Assembly: GCA_040751985.1 (NCBI GenBank)
Contig: JBFMFU010000028.1
Location: 16,440 to 80,439 of the forward strand
Length of the DNA stretch: 64,000 nucleotides
Source of the DNA: Desulfoferula sp040751985
Lineage (GTDB): Bacteria; Desulfobacterota; Desulfarculia; Desulfarculales; Desulfarculaceae
Direction of reading: 5' to 3'
Position 1 is the stretch's first letter. Each line of letters starts with the position of its first letter. A program made the position numbers and the translations under genes. Below are positions 50,409 through 60,083 of this stretch, piece after piece. The notes beneath the pieces were generated by a model, which was given only the letters and a program-made list of their open reading frames with translations, did no database searches and had not been told where the DNA came from.

Positions 50409-52706
50409 TCAGCGCAGAATCAGGCGGTCCAGGGCCACGGCGTCGTAGCTGTTATGGAACAGCATGGCCACGCTCAGGGTGTGGCGGCCCGGCGGCACGA
50501 TGAAGGGCAGCCGGTAGTCGCGCCAGTCGGAGATGGCCACCGGCAGCCGGGCCATTTCGCGGCCGTCCAGATAAAAGGCGATGACCGGCGGCTTCTTGCC
50601 CCGCGGCGGCCGGTCGTAGCGGCAGGCCCGCACGATCATCTCGCCGGCCGGGCCCACGATGCGCGTCCGGCCGGACTCGCCGGGCCGGCGCAGCACCAGC
50701 AGCACCGGCTTGTCAAAGTAGTCGCCGTATAGCGGGGCCCTGCCCGTGTACATGCTCTCGGCCTGCACCTCGCGGCTGGGCAGGTGGCGGCTCAGCACCA
50801 CCAGCCCGGCCCCCACGGCCAGGATCAAGGCCAGGCCCAGCAGGGACGGCCAGAGCAGGCCCGGCTGCCGGCGGCGGGCCGTGGGCTGGGGGCTGTACCA
50901 GAGGTACACCGCCGCCGCCGCGGCCAGGATCAGCCAGGGCAGGGCCGGGGCCAGATTGAGCCAGGTGGGGTCGCTGAAGACCGGGAAGAGGCGGTGCAGC
51001 GAGCTGTCCAGGCGGCCATCCAGCCAGGCCAGCAGGTTGTTGATGCCCACCCGGCGGTGCAGCACCCACTGCGGGATCAGGGTGAAGATCAGGCTGGCCA
51101 GGGCGCTGAGCCCGGCCAGGGTGGCCAACAGCCAGCGCCAGAGCCAGCCCGGCCGGGCCAGGGCCGGCAGGGCCCACAAGGCCAGGATGGGCAGGGCCGG
51201 GGCCAGGAAGCGCCCAGGCGGGGCGAAGCCGCCGTCCCACTGCAGCCAGCGCCAGGCCGCCACCAGGCCCAGGCCGACCAGGAACACGCACAGCGAGTAG
51301 GTGAACATGGCCGGTTGCTCGCGGCCGAAGCGGGCCGCCCCGGCCAGGCCCAGCAACAGCCAGGGGGCGTAGGGTAGCAGGCCGAACTGCTGGTCGAAAA
51401 ATAGGGCCGGTATGGACAGCAGGAAGCGGCCGAGCTGGAAGGGGTGCAACTGGTAGAGGTACAGGTCCAGGCGCTGCAGGCCGGGGGCCCCCAGGCGGGT
51501 GGCCACGATCAGCGCCGCGGTCAGGCCCAAGAGCGCCGCCCCGCCCCAGACCAGCCAGGGGCGCAGCCTGGGCCGCTGTCGATACAGGGCCAGCCAGGCG
51601 GCCAGGGCCAGGCCCAGGGCGGTGGGTATCAGGCGGAACTTGCACAGAGCCGCCGCCACAGCCAGGCCAGCCAGGGCGGCCAGCCGCCAGAAGGCGCCGC
51701 GTTCCAGGTTCAGCAGCAGCAACAGCCCGGCCAGGCTGAACAGCACCCCCAGGGCCGCGGGGTACACGTGCTGGGTGTAGGTGAGCATGGGCAGGCACAG
51801 GCCCAGCAGCAGGGTCCCGGCCAGAGCCACCCGGGACCGGTAGCCCAGGCGCAGGGCCAGGCCGGCGAAAAGCGCCACGGCCCCGGCCCCGGCCAGGCAG
51901 AGCACGGCCAGGGCCCCCACCCGGCCGGCCAGGCCGAAGCCAGGGGCCAGGAGCAGGGTGAAGGCCCAGGATTCGCGCAGCGGCGCGCCCAGGGCCGGGC
52001 TCCAGCGGCCCCAGTAAAAGGCCAGGCGCTGGGCGGGCTGCGCTGCGTCGCCGAAGGGCAGGCCCAGGCCGGCCAGCAGGCGGTCGGCCTGGATAAGGTA
52101 GATGGTCTCGTCGCCGCTGGTGCTCACCGCCTGCACCACCCAGAACACGCAGGCCAGGTACAGCGACAGGCAGAGCAGGCCGCAGCCCCAGGGCAGCCAG
52201 CGCGGGGCCGGCGAGTTCGGCTCCTCGGCCGCCGCCCGCCAGAGCAGGGCCCCGGCCAGGCCAGCCTTGAGCGTCAGGGCCAGCAAATAGGCCAGGCCGC
52301 AGAAAAGGGGCCAGGCCGGCCAGCGCAGGCCGCTGAACAGCAGCAACAGGGGCAGGGCCAGGTAGGCCAGCCAGTCCCAGGCCAGCAAGCGCCGGGCCTG
52401 CTCGGGCGCCCGGCCGTTGCAGCAGGCCGCCAGCCAATGGCCAGCGGCGCTGGTCAACCAGAGGCCCAGGGGGGCCAGGCCGGCCAGGAACCAGCGCCAG
52501 CCGCCGGGCCGGTCCAGGCCCAGCCAGGGGCCCAGCACCCCGGCCATGGAGTCGGGCAGCCGGCTCCAGGGCAGCAGCCGCAGCAGCAGGACCCAGGCCA
52601 GGACCAGGGCCAGCTTGTAGACCAGGCCGCGCCAGAGGGCCGGGGCGGGCGGCGCGGCTGCGGTGGTTGGCGCGGCGGCCGGGGTCTGTGGCAGGTCAAG
52701 GCTCAT
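50409..52706 (-). CDS. multi-pass membrane protein, GT-C-like
   Basis: The 765-residue protein starts with a Pro/Ala-rich cytoplasmic stretch and has about 14 hydrophobic segments to residue about 650. A beta-rich C-terminal domain ends DYRLPFIVPPGRHTLSVAM...VALDRLILR. An early external loop carries VSTSGDETIYLIQAD after about the fifth helix. The DE pair there is the kind of acidic motif GT-C transferases use. The domain order parallels the giant proteins at 5455 and 10095, although sequence similarity is not obvious. It is convergent with the M14-like gene. A lipid-linked sugar transferase is inferred. Confidence 0.65.
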   Translation of the reverse strand: MSLDLPQTPAAAPTTAAAPPAPALWRGLVYKLALVLAWVLLLRLLPWSRLPDSMAGVLGPWLGLDRPGGWRWFLAGLAPLGLWLTSAAGHWLAACCNGRAPEQARRLLAWDWLAYLALPLLLLFSGLRWPAWPLFCGLAYLLALTLKAGLAGALLWRAAAEEPNSPAPRWLPWGCGLLCLSLYLACVFWVVQAVSTSGDETIYLIQADRLLAGLGLPFGDAAQPAQRLAFYWGRWSPALGAPLRESWAFTLLLAPGFGLAGRVGALAVLCLAGAGAVALFAGLALRLGYRSRVALAGTLLLGLCLPMLTYTQHVYPAALGVLFSLAGLLLLLNLERGAFWRLAALAGLAVAAALCKFRLIPTALGLALAAWLALYRQRPRLRPWLVWGGAALLGLTAALIVATRLGAPGLQRLDLYLYQLHPFQLGRFLLSIPALFFDQQFGLLPYAPWLLLGLAGAARFGREQPAMFTYSLCVFLVGLGLVAAWRWLQWDGGFAPPGRFLAPALPILALWALPALARPGWLWRWLLATLAGLSALASLIFTLIPQWVLHRRVGINNLLAWLDGRLDSSLHRLFPVFSDPTWLNLAPALPWLILAAAAAVYLWYSPQPTARRRQPGLLWPSLLGLALILAVGAGLVVLSRHLPSREVQAESMYTGRAPLYGDYFDKPVLLVLRRPGESGRTRIVGPAGEMIVRACRYDRPPRGKKPPVIAFYLDGREMARLPVAISDWRDYRLPFIVPPGRHTLSVAMLFHNSYDAVALDRLILR

Positions 52707-52775
52707 GCCTCCACCTTACATCTTTTTTTGAGCCGCCAACAACTCGGACAAGCGCACCGCGTCTGCGCTGGCCTT

Positions 52776-52804
52776 AAAAAAGCCCGCCGCGGATGGCGGC
52801 GGGC
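52776..52804 (-). terminator. Rho-independent terminator of the glt/met operon
   Basis: On the minus strand a 9-bp perfect stem GCCCGCCGC/GCGGCGGGC with a five-base loop is followed directly by six T residues. It lies 20 bases beyond the stop of the glutaminase-GXGXG gene. Confidence 0.9.
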
Positions 52805-52824
52805 TGGGGTTGGTTGCGTTGAGG

Positions 52825-55485
52825 CTAGTCGGGCGGGGACTGCTTGGCCAGCACGTCCAACCGCACCGCGCCCACCTTGCGGTACACCTCCAGTGGCGAG
52901 CGCCGCACACCATTCACGGTCAAGAGGTCGCGCTCGACGGAGATGCCGAAGTGGCGCTGGTTGGCCTCCAGGTAGGGCAGGATCAGGTTCCAGTCCTCCT
53001 CGGTCATCTCCACGAACTGGCCGCCGTTGAGTTGGCGGTCCACCAGCTTCTGGTGCGGGTCGCGCACGAAGATGGCCCCGCCGCTGGCCAGGGAGAAGAG
53101 GTTGGAGCCGGGATAGGGGGTCTCCTGGCTCTGCACCCGGCCCTGGTCGTCGAAGCAGACGCCGTTGAGGATCACGAAGCCGCCGCCCTTGTGCGGGTCG
53201 CCGGCCATGAAGGACTCGGCCAGGAAGTCTAGGCAGGTGCCGTTGATCACCACCCGGGGCCGGCCCACGGCGTTGATCAGGGGACGGCCGGCGCCGTTGC
53301 CCATGATGTAGACCTCGCCGCCCTTGGCCCCGTACATGAAGGCCTGGCCCACGTCGCCGTGCACCACCAGGGTACCCTGCTTCATGATCTGGCCCAGCTG
53401 GTCCTGGCCGTTGCCGTGTATCTGCAGCTCCAGCCCGTCCAGGCCCGAGGCGATGTAGTCGCCCGAGGCGCCGTAGAGGTCCAGGCGCACGCCCTGGGTC
53501 TCGGGGCCCAGGCCGCAGCCCTGGAAGCGCTGGCCCTTGAGGCCGTAGATGATGAAGCGCCGCCAGCCCTGGCGGTAGGCCAGCACCTCCAGGCGGGCGT
53601 CGCAGGCCTCGCCCTCGGGCGGGAAGCTCTTGGCGAAGATGACCAGCACCTCCTCGCCGGCCTGGGGCGGGCGCAGCTCCTTGCGGGTGTCCCAGGCGAT
53701 GCGGGCGTAGCGGCGGCCGGCCCCCTCGCCGATGGCCGGCAGGCCGTCCAGGATGCGGTCGATGGCCCCGCGCACCAGTTGCAGCACCAGGGAGCGCTTC
53801 ATTGGGCCGGTGTCGTAGCGCCGGTCGTTCAGGAGGGTGAGCAGCTCTAAGGCCCAGGCCACGCCGTCGTCGCCGCGCTTAGCCACCTCCTGGGCCTCTT
53901 GCAGCAGCCAGGTGAGCTGGGCAAAGCCCCAGCCGTTCATGGCCCCGGACACGGCCGCGAACACCTCTTGGACGTCGCCCGCCGGAGCGGCGGCCAGGCG
54001 CTGAGCCAGGTCGGCCGGCTGGGCTGGCTGGCTGGCGGTCAGGCCCGGCTCCAGGCGCCATTGGCCGGGCTCGCCCTTGATGGGCTTGCCGAACTTATCC
54101 GCGCAGGACAGGGCTACGCCGCCGCCGTTGCTCTGCACCGTGAACACGAAGGCGCCGCCGTCGGTGTGGCTACCACCGCGGGCGTTCCAGTAGCGGTCAG
54201 CCACCAGCCGGTAGCGCGGGTCCTCCTCGTGCAGGGAGAGCAGGGTGGCGTCGATGGCCTGCTTTTCCGAGGCCACCAGGCCGATGGACACGTCGCCCTC
54301 CTGCAGGGCGAAGACCTGGGGCCGCAGCATGGAGGTGTCGGTGATGCCCATGAGCTGGTACTGGCTCAGGTCCGGCTGAGAGCGGGCAATGATGAAGAAC
54401 CAGGGGCCGTCGGGCGAGCCGTGCATGTGCAGACCCTGGATGGCCCGGTAAATGGGCTGCTTCTCCGAGGGCAGGCGGTCGAAGTCCAGCTCCGTGGTGG
54501 GGGCCATGGCCTCGATCACGTACTCCAGGGGGTAGTGGTAGATGCGGGTCCAGAGGTCGAACAACAGCACCGCCACCTCGGTGTCGGTGAGGAACTGGGT
54601 GGCGATGCCGTGCTGGCGCAGGTACTCGCTGACGCTGAAGTAGTTGGCGAAGTCGCCGTTGTGCACCAGGGCCTCGTTGAGCCCGATAAAGGGGTGGCTG
54701 CCGCCCGGATGCCAGACGCGGCCCTTGGTGGGGTAGCGCTGGTGGGCGATCCAGATGTGGGCCTGGAAGTCATCCATGCCGTAGTACTGCACCACGTTCT
54801 CGGCATAGCCCACGATCTTGAAGATCAAGAGGTTGCGGGCGTGGGAGAGCACGAAGGCCCTTTTTTCGCCCAGGGAGGTGTAGAAGGCGTTGTTCAGGCC
54901 CACGGTGTTACGGGAGACGAACTCGTCCTCCACCTGCCGGTCGCCCACGCCCTGCAGACCGTTGTCCTGGGCGAACTTGGCCAGGGCTGGCTCTTTGACC
55001 CGCACGAAGTAGCGCACCACGTCCGGCGGCTGCACCTCCAGGCCCCAGTCACGGTAGTCGCCCTGGGTCTGGATGCGGGCCTTGTGGTGGATGTCCAGGA
55101 AGGGGCTTATGCACTGGGCCTCCACCTCGTTCTCGGCCTGGGGGTCCAACAGGGCTATTTGGAGCAGGTAGTCGCTGTTGAGGGTGGCCTGGTCCACGCC
55201 CAGTTGGGCCGGGTTCAGGCAGGCCGCGGCGATGCCGCCGCCCTTGCCGTTGCCCCGATTGTGCATCTGCATGGAGGGCTCGAAGATGTGGCGGCCGCGC
55301 ACCGGCACGCTGGCCGCGAAGCCCACCACCCCGCAGCCGCCTTCTTCGGCGGCCTTCTGGGGCGACAGGGGCGGGGCATCTGCGGCCTGGCGGCGGCGGG
55401 CGGTCAGGACCGCCTCGGTGAAGCGGCACAGCTGCTCCTGGGAGGGCAGGGGCCGCTGGCCTGGCAGGCTGGATAGACGGAACAT
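52825..55485 (-). CDS. glutamate-synthase-like fusion: class II glutaminase plus GXGXG domain
   Basis: The 886-residue protein has an N-terminal class II glutamine amidotransferase domain whose nucleophile is Cys51 (EEGGCGVVGF), so about 50 residues would be cleaved off. Typical blocks IAHQRYPTKG and EALVHNGDFANYF (about 245-285) follow. The C-terminal part (about 670-800) is the beta-helical GXGXG domain of glutamate synthase (GTLVVHGDVGQAFMYGAKGG). The central FMN domain of normal GltB is missing between them and is provided by the next-upstream gene, two bases away. Together they should pass ammonia from glutamine to 2-oxoglutarate, if they form glutamate synthase. It is the last gene of the operon. 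Confidence 0.85.
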   Translation of the reverse strand: MFRLSSLPGQRPLPSQEQLCRFTEAVLTARRRQAADAPPLSPQKAAEEGGCGVVGFAASVPVRGRHIFEPSMQMHNRGNGKGGGIAAACLNPAQLGVDQATLNSDYLLQIALLDPQAENEVEAQCISPFLDIHHKARIQTQGDYRDWGLEVQPPDVVRYFVRVKEPALAKFAQDNGLQGVGDRQVEDEFVSRNTVGLNNAFYTSLGEKRAFVLSHARNLLIFKIVGYAENVVQYYGMDDFQAHIWIAHQRYPTKGRVWHPGGSHPFIGLNEALVHNGDFANYFSVSEYLRQHGIATQFLTDTEVAVLLFDLWTRIYHYPLEYVIEAMAPTTELDFDRLPSEKQPIYRAIQGLHMHGSPDGPWFFIIARSQPDLSQYQLMGITDTSMLRPQVFALQEGDVSIGLVASEKQAIDATLLSLHEEDPRYRLVADRYWNARGGSHTDGGAFVFTVQSNGGGVALSCADKFGKPIKGEPGQWRLEPGLTASQPAQPADLAQRLAAAPAGDVQEVFAAVSGAMNGWGFAQLTWLLQEAQEVAKRGDDGVAWALELLTLLNDRRYDTGPMKRSLVLQLVRGAIDRILDGLPAIGEGAGRRYARIAWDTRKELRPPQAGEEVLVIFAKSFPPEGEACDARLEVLAYRQGWRRFIIYGLKGQRFQGCGLGPETQGVRLDLYGASGDYIASGLDGLELQIHGNGQDQLGQIMKQGTLVVHGDVGQAFMYGAKGGEVYIMGNGAGRPLINAVGRPRVVINGTCLDFLAESFMAGDPHKGGGFVILNGVCFDDQGRVQSQETPYPGSNLFSLASGGAIFVRDPHQKLVDRQLNGGQFVEMTEEDWNLILPYLEANQRHFGISVERDLLTVNGVRRSPLEVYRKVGAVRLDVLAKQSPPD

Positions 55486-55487
55486 GT

Positions 55488-58430
55488 CTAGCTCCTCCCC
55501 TGGGCGGCGCGGTTGTCATAATCCAGGTGCACCAGCAGATCGCTGCGGCCCACCAGCTCCCGCACGCTCTTCATGCCCAGGCGCCAGAGGATCTCCCGGA
55601 GCTGCAATTTCCAGGATTGATACAGATTCAGCAGGCGCTGGGAGCCCCAGGCCACGTCATAGGCCAGGGCCAGCTCGCTGTCGGTGGTGGCGATGCCCCG
55701 CGGGCAGCCGCGGCCGGATTCGCAGTTGGCGCAGCGGATGCACTCCAGGGCCACCAGGTCCACGGTGCCGGTCACCACGCCGTCGGCGCCCAGGGCGATG
55801 GCCTTGGCCCAGTCCCAGGCGGTGCGCAGCCCGCCGGAGGCGATGAGGGTGATCTGATCGCGGATGCCTTCCTCCTTGAGGAACCGGTGCACCAGGGGGA
55901 TGGCGTACTCGATGGGCATGGCGATGTTCTTCTTGGCGATATCCGGCGCCGCGCCCGTGCCGCCGTAGGAGCCGTCCAAGTGCACGATGTGGGCGCCGGC
56001 GTAGTAGGAGCCCACGGCCACCATGTCCACGTCGATGGGGGTGGAGACCTTCACCGAGACCAGAGCCCGTTCGTTGATCTGCTTGATCCAGTCCACGTGC
56101 TTCTTGTGGTCTTCCACCGAGTACACCGAATGGAAGGGGAAGGGGCTGAACAGGGAGCTGCCCACCACCGCCTCGCGCATCTTGGCCACGGCTGGAGTGA
56201 CCTTGTCGCCCAGCAGGTGGCCGCCCAGGCCGGGCTTGGCGCCCTGGGCGTACTTAAACTCCACGATGCGCACCCGCTGGATGGTCTCCTCGCGCACGCC
56301 GAACAGGCCGGTAGCCACCTGGGTGATCACGTGGTCGTCGAATTCCTGCAGGGCCTCGGGGAAACCTCCTTCGCCGGTGCAGTTGAAGGAGTTCAGGCTG
56401 GCCAGGGCCTTGGTGCGGCTGAGCATGGTGGCCTGGCTCACCGAGCCGAAGCTCATGCCGCCGCCGTAGAGCGGGAAGTCGATCACCACCCGGGGCCGGT
56501 CGTCGTCCCGGCGCCGGTTCAGGGGGATGGACAGGTCCACCTCGTCCGGAGTGAAGCTGGTGTCCGGCGGCTGGGCGGGGAGCTTGATGTCCATGCGGTC
56601 AAAGCCGCCGCCGCTGGCCCCCACGCGGTACTCCAGGCCGTTGGCCGGCGGCCGGCCGGTCTCGGCCTGAATCCAGGTACTCACCAAGAGGTCGGCGGTC
56701 CAGCGCGGGTCGCCGAAGGTCTTCCAGGCCGGGTTGGGCCCCACCCGGATGGCACCCACCGGGCACTCGTCGCCGCAGTAGGCGCCGAGGGACCGGCAGT
56801 GCTCGGCGCCGCGGCAGTTTTGGCTGCGCGGGGCCAGCATGCGACCGGCGGCCATCACGTGCACGCCGTATTGGCAGACCTCGGCGCACTTGCCGCAGGC
56901 GATGCAGGCGCTGGTGCGCACCGCCTTGAACTTGGTCAGGGGGTTGCGGTAGCGCGAGGGCGCCGCCGAGGCCTCCTCGGCCACGGTGACGTACTGGCCG
57001 GGCTCCAGGGCCGGCAGCGGGGCCACGGCACGGTCCGGCTCCAGGGCGCTGATCCGCTGGCCGAACAGGGGCGCGAAGCTCATCTTCTCCAGGTCTTCGA
57101 AGAACATGGCCCGGCCCACCTCGCCGCGCAGGCGGCGGACCTCGCGCATGCCCATGGCGCCCATGACCTCGATGAGCTGGGCGTGGAAGGCGCCCAGCAG
57201 ATTGATCACCCGGGTGCTGCCGATCTGCTCAGGGATGGTGTCCAGGTCCACCGGACACTCGAAGCCGTTCTGGCAGTTGTGGCACATGCGGCATTCCATG
57301 GCCACGTTCAGGGCCAGGTCCAGGCCCACGCCGTCCACGCCGCAGATGATGGTCTTGGCCACGTGCTCGGCCATGGCCACCCCGCCGCTGGCCAAGAGCG
57401 TCACCTGCTCGCGGCAGGCCTCGGCCACCAGCTTCAGGTGCACCTCGCGCACCAGCTTGGTCAGGAAGAGGCCCTGGGCCGGGCCGAAGCCTTGACCCTG
57501 GAAATCGGCCTGCAGGTGGATCACCTCGCCGCCGCTCAGGGCCAGCTTGACCGCCCGCTCCGGCGCCTGGCCGTCCAGGGGCAAGCGCACCGAGACGATG
57601 ATGCCGGGCAGTTTCTGCTTGATGACCGCGGCCTGCTCCGGGGCCTGCTCGGACCAGGCTAGCTCCACCAGGGGCACGCCCTCCAGGGGCGCCAAGTCAT
57701 CCGGCACGCCGTCGAGCTTGACGATGAGGTGGGGCCGAAACTCGGCCAGCAGCTCGGCCGCCTCGGCGTAGGTGGCCACGGCCAGGGTGTGGCCCTCTAC
57801 GGCCGCGCTGGCCACCGCCCGCCGGGTGCTGGGGCCGATGGCGCCCCAGGGCGCCATGTCCAGCAGCATGGGCACCGGCAGCTCCAGGAAGGGAGGCACC
57901 TGGGTGAGCATGCGGCCCCGGTCGTCGAAGACCAGGCGCTCGGGCCGGCGGCCCAGCTCGATGACGGTGCTGATGTACTCGCGGCCGTGGATGCCGTCGC
58001 GGGTGGGGCGGACGATCTCGCTCATGTCCGTCCACATCTGGTCGAAGCCCGGGCCGCAGAAGCGGCCGCGGTAGCCCGCGCCCGACACCGGAATCTTGCC
58101 GGCGTCGGCCTGCTTCCACAGGCTGGCGATCACGTCCGGCCGCCAGTAGTCGTCGCCCATGCGCTGATACTGGGGGTTCAGGGCGCGGCTGAGGATGCCC
58201 TTCTTGCACTCCTGCACGCAGCGCATGCAGGCCAGGCAGAGATAGTCGCCGGTGTCCACCACCCGCTCGGCGTTGAAGGCCCGCTTGCGGTAGACGTCGT
58301 ATATGCAGGCCTCGCGCTTGACGCACTCCAGGCAGCCCAGGCACTCCTCGGTCTCCAGGGCCATGATCTTGGACACCGGGGCCAGGCGGGGAGCCACTGG
58401 CGTGACCTTGAGGTGATACTTTTCGCTCAT
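55488..58430 (-). CDS. glutamate-synthase-like FMN/Fe-S protein with duplicated barrel
   Basis: The 980-residue protein is built of two similar halves. Each has a ferredoxin-like Cys cluster followed by a glutamate-synthase-type FMN barrel. The first half has CLGCLECVKREAC (30-42), CLACMRCVQEC (65-75), LLASGGVAMAEHVAK (345-359) and CRMCHNCQNGFEC (380-392). The second has CIACGKCAEVC (509-519), GGTGAAPD (823-830), LIASGGLRTAWDWAK (862-876) and CIRCANCESGRGC (897-909). The FMN/substrate loop GGTGAAP is clear only in the second half; the first reads GQGFGPAQ there and may be non-catalytic. It may channel electrons from ferredoxin to 2-iminoglutarate, working with the glutaminase-GXGXG protein. 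Confidence 0.85.
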   Translation of the reverse strand: MSEKYHLKVTPVAPRLAPVSKIMALETEECLGCLECVKREACIYDVYRKRAFNAERVVDTGDYLCLACMRCVQECKKGILSRALNPQYQRMGDDYWRPDVIASLWKQADAGKIPVSGAGYRGRFCGPGFDQMWTDMSEIVRPTRDGIHGREYISTVIELGRRPERLVFDDRGRMLTQVPPFLELPVPMLLDMAPWGAIGPSTRRAVASAAVEGHTLAVATYAEAAELLAEFRPHLIVKLDGVPDDLAPLEGVPLVELAWSEQAPEQAAVIKQKLPGIIVSVRLPLDGQAPERAVKLALSGGEVIHLQADFQGQGFGPAQGLFLTKLVREVHLKLVAEACREQVTLLASGGVAMAEHVAKTIICGVDGVGLDLALNVAMECRMCHNCQNGFECPVDLDTIPEQIGSTRVINLLGAFHAQLIEVMGAMGMREVRRLRGEVGRAMFFEDLEKMSFAPLFGQRISALEPDRAVAPLPALEPGQYVTVAEEASAAPSRYRNPLTKFKAVRTSACIACGKCAEVCQYGVHVMAAGRMLAPRSQNCRGAEHCRSLGAYCGDECPVGAIRVGPNPAWKTFGDPRWTADLLVSTWIQAETGRPPANGLEYRVGASGGGFDRMDIKLPAQPPDTSFTPDEVDLSIPLNRRRDDDRPRVVIDFPLYGGGMSFGSVSQATMLSRTKALASLNSFNCTGEGGFPEALQEFDDHVITQVATGLFGVREETIQRVRIVEFKYAQGAKPGLGGHLLGDKVTPAVAKMREAVVGSSLFSPFPFHSVYSVEDHKKHVDWIKQINERALVSVKVSTPIDVDMVAVGSYYAGAHIVHLDGSYGGTGAAPDIAKKNIAMPIEYAIPLVHRFLKEEGIRDQITLIASGGLRTAWDWAKAIALGADGVVTGTVDLVALECIRCANCESGRGCPRGIATTDSELALAYDVAWGSQRLLNLYQSWKLQLREILWRLGMKSVRELVGRSDLLVHLDYDNRAAQGRS

Positions 58431-58473
58431 CTTCGTTCCTGTCGTCGCTGCCTGCGGCGCGGGCCCGAGGGGC

Positions 58474-59415
58474 CTACACCTGCGGCCGCGGGGTCAAGCC
58501 GGCGGCGGGGATGATCTCCTTGAGGAGTTCCTCGGCCTCGATGGCCTGCAGGTGCACGCCCTTGACTCCGGGCAGTTCCCGGACCGCCTGGATCAGCTCC
58601 ACGGTGACCTTGATGCCTTCGGCCTTGGGGTCGGCCGCGCCCTTCAGGCGGGCGATCAGCTCCGCGGGCACCACCACCCCAGGCACGTTGTTGTTCATGT
58701 AGGTGAGCATGCCGGCCGAGCGGGGCACGATGATGCCCGGCAGGATGGCCGCCTTCTCAGTCAGGCCCTGGTCGTGGGCCTGGGCCAACTGCTGGGCGAA
58801 GGCCTTAACGTCGAATACGGCCTGGGTCTGGATGAAGTCCGCGCCGGCGGCGATCTTCTTGGCCAGGCGGGTGACCCGGAAATCCTTGGGCGGTCCCAGG
58901 GGGGTCCAGGCCGCGCCGATGAAGAAGGCCGGCTTGCTGGTGAGGCTGTCGCCGCTGGCCTGCAGGCCCTCGTCGCGCATGCCCTTGATGATGGACAGTA
59001 GCTGCATGGAGTCCACGTCGTAGACGCCCTTGGCGCCGGGGTGGCCCTTGAGCTTGCCGCCGGCCCCGGCCCGCTGGTGGTCGCCGCTGATGGCCAGCAC
59101 GTTCCTAAGCCCCAGGGCGGAGGCGCCCAACAGGTCGCTCTGCATGGCGATGCGGTTGCGGTCCCGGCAGGTCATCTGCATCACCGGCTCCAGGCCCGCG
59201 TCCAGCACCAGCTTGGCGGCGGCGATGGAGGACATGCGCACCACCGCGGTCTGGTTGTCGGTGATGTTGTGGGCGTCGGCCAGCCCCTTGAGAAGGGCGG
59301 CCTTCTTGGCCACCACCTCGGCGTCCGGCCCCCGGGGGGGGCCGATCTCGGCGGTAAGGGCGAACTGGCCCGCAGCCAACACCTTTTCCAGATTGGTCGA
59401 AGCTTTCAAGCTCAT
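58474..59415 (-). CDS. metF: methylenetetrahydrofolate reductase, MetF family
   Basis: The 313-residue TIM-barrel flavoprotein starts FALTAEIGPPRGPD with the Glu of the MetF active site. NITDNQ, MQMTCRDRNRIAMQSDLLGA (about 80-99) and AISGDHQ (about 108-114) follow, with ADFIQTQAVFD (about 192-202) in the second half. It reduces methylene- to methyl-tetrahydrofolate, or the reverse, in the folate branch of the Wood-Ljungdahl pathway or in methionine synthesis. It overlaps the MetV-like stop by four bases (ATGA). The MetV/MvhD neighbours suggest it works in a ferredoxin- or hydrogenase-linked complex. Confidence 0.9.
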   Translation of the reverse strand: MSLKASTNLEKVLAAGQFALTAEIGPPRGPDAEVVAKKAALLKGLADAHNITDNQTAVVRMSSIAAAKLVLDAGLEPVMQMTCRDRNRIAMQSDLLGASALGLRNVLAISGDHQRAGAGGKLKGHPGAKGVYDVDSMQLLSIIKGMRDEGLQASGDSLTSKPAFFIGAAWTPLGPPKDFRVTRLAKKIAAGADFIQTQAVFDVKAFAQQLAQAHDQGLTEKAAILPGIIVPRSAGMLTYMNNNVPGVVVPAELIARLKGAADPKAEGIKVTVELIQAVRELPGVKGVHLQAIEAEELLKEIIPAAGLTPRPQV

Positions 59416-60083
59416 GGCCGCAAATCCTCCCGCAGCATCCGCTTGGGTCCGCCGGCCGGCGAGTTGGACCAGTCCTTGGGACGGCGCACCGCACCCAGGC
59501 GATCTAGCTGGCCCCGGACCTTGGCCCGCTCCACGATGAGGTTCCAGATACAGGGCGTGTCCTCGTTGATCTCACAGCTGCCGCTGGCGCGGGTGCCGCC
59601 GCAGGGGCCGTTCAGCAGGCTCTTGGCGCAGCGGGAGACCGGGCACAGGCCGAAGGTCTCGCCCAGCACGCAGTCGCCGCAGGCAGCGCAACGGGTGGTC
59701 CACAGCCCCGGTGCCTCGCGCAGGGACAGGGAGGTGGTGTTCACGCCGGGGTAGAAGGCGATCTGGGGGAAGCGCTCGGCCAACAGCTGCATGCCGATGC
59801 CGCAGGCCAGGCTCATGATGGCGTCCACACCCTCGGCGGCCGGGGCAAAGGGCTCGATGAACTCGGGCTCGCACTGCCGCTCCAGGGTGCCGGTGACTAT
59901 CTCCACCGGGCTGCCTTCCTTGGCCAGGGCCATACGCAGCAGCGGGGCCATGGTCTCCACCTCGCGCTCCCCGCCGGCGGCGCACTCGGCCACGCAGGTG
60001 GCGCAACCCAGCAGGAGCACCTTTTGGTGGCCGCGCAGGTAACCCACCAGTTCGGGTATGGGCTTCCACTCTGCGGTGATCAT
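59412..60083 (-). CDS. metV: MetV-type methylenetetrahydrofolate reductase C-terminal-domain subunit
   Basis: The 223-residue Cys-rich protein has VLLLGCATCVAECAAGGERE at about 22-41. A later cluster (about 132-163) is CAACGDCVLGETFGLCPV followed by CAKSLLNGPCGG. These match the zinc/Fe-S subunit (MetV) that pairs with MetF in acetogens and sulfate reducers, often fused or adjacent. It overlaps the MvhD-like stop by one base. It likely holds Fe-S clusters that feed electrons to the MetF flavin. Confidence 0.85.
   Translation of the reverse strand: MITAEWKPIPELVGYLRGHQKVLLLGCATCVAECAAGGEREVETMAPLLRMALAKEGSPVEIVTGTLERQCEPEFIEPFAPAAEGVDAIMSLACGIGMQLLAERFPQIAFYPGVNTTSLSLREAPGLWTTRCAACGDCVLGETFGLCPVSRCAKSLLNGPCGGTRASGSCEINEDTPCIWNLIVERAKVRGQLDRLGAVRRPKDWSNSPAGGPKRMLREDLRP

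Noticed and set aside
51444..53030. Plus-strand frame of about 530 codons across the GT-C-like gene and the terminator
   Set aside because: Gln/Gly/Arg-rich low-complexity translation that runs through an intergenic terminator. It is an antisense artefact.
55527..57662. Plus-strand frame of about 710 codons
   Set aside because: It is antisense to the Fe-S/FMN protein, whose motifs are unambiguous. The composition (Gly, His, Ala, Val) is that of a shadow frame.
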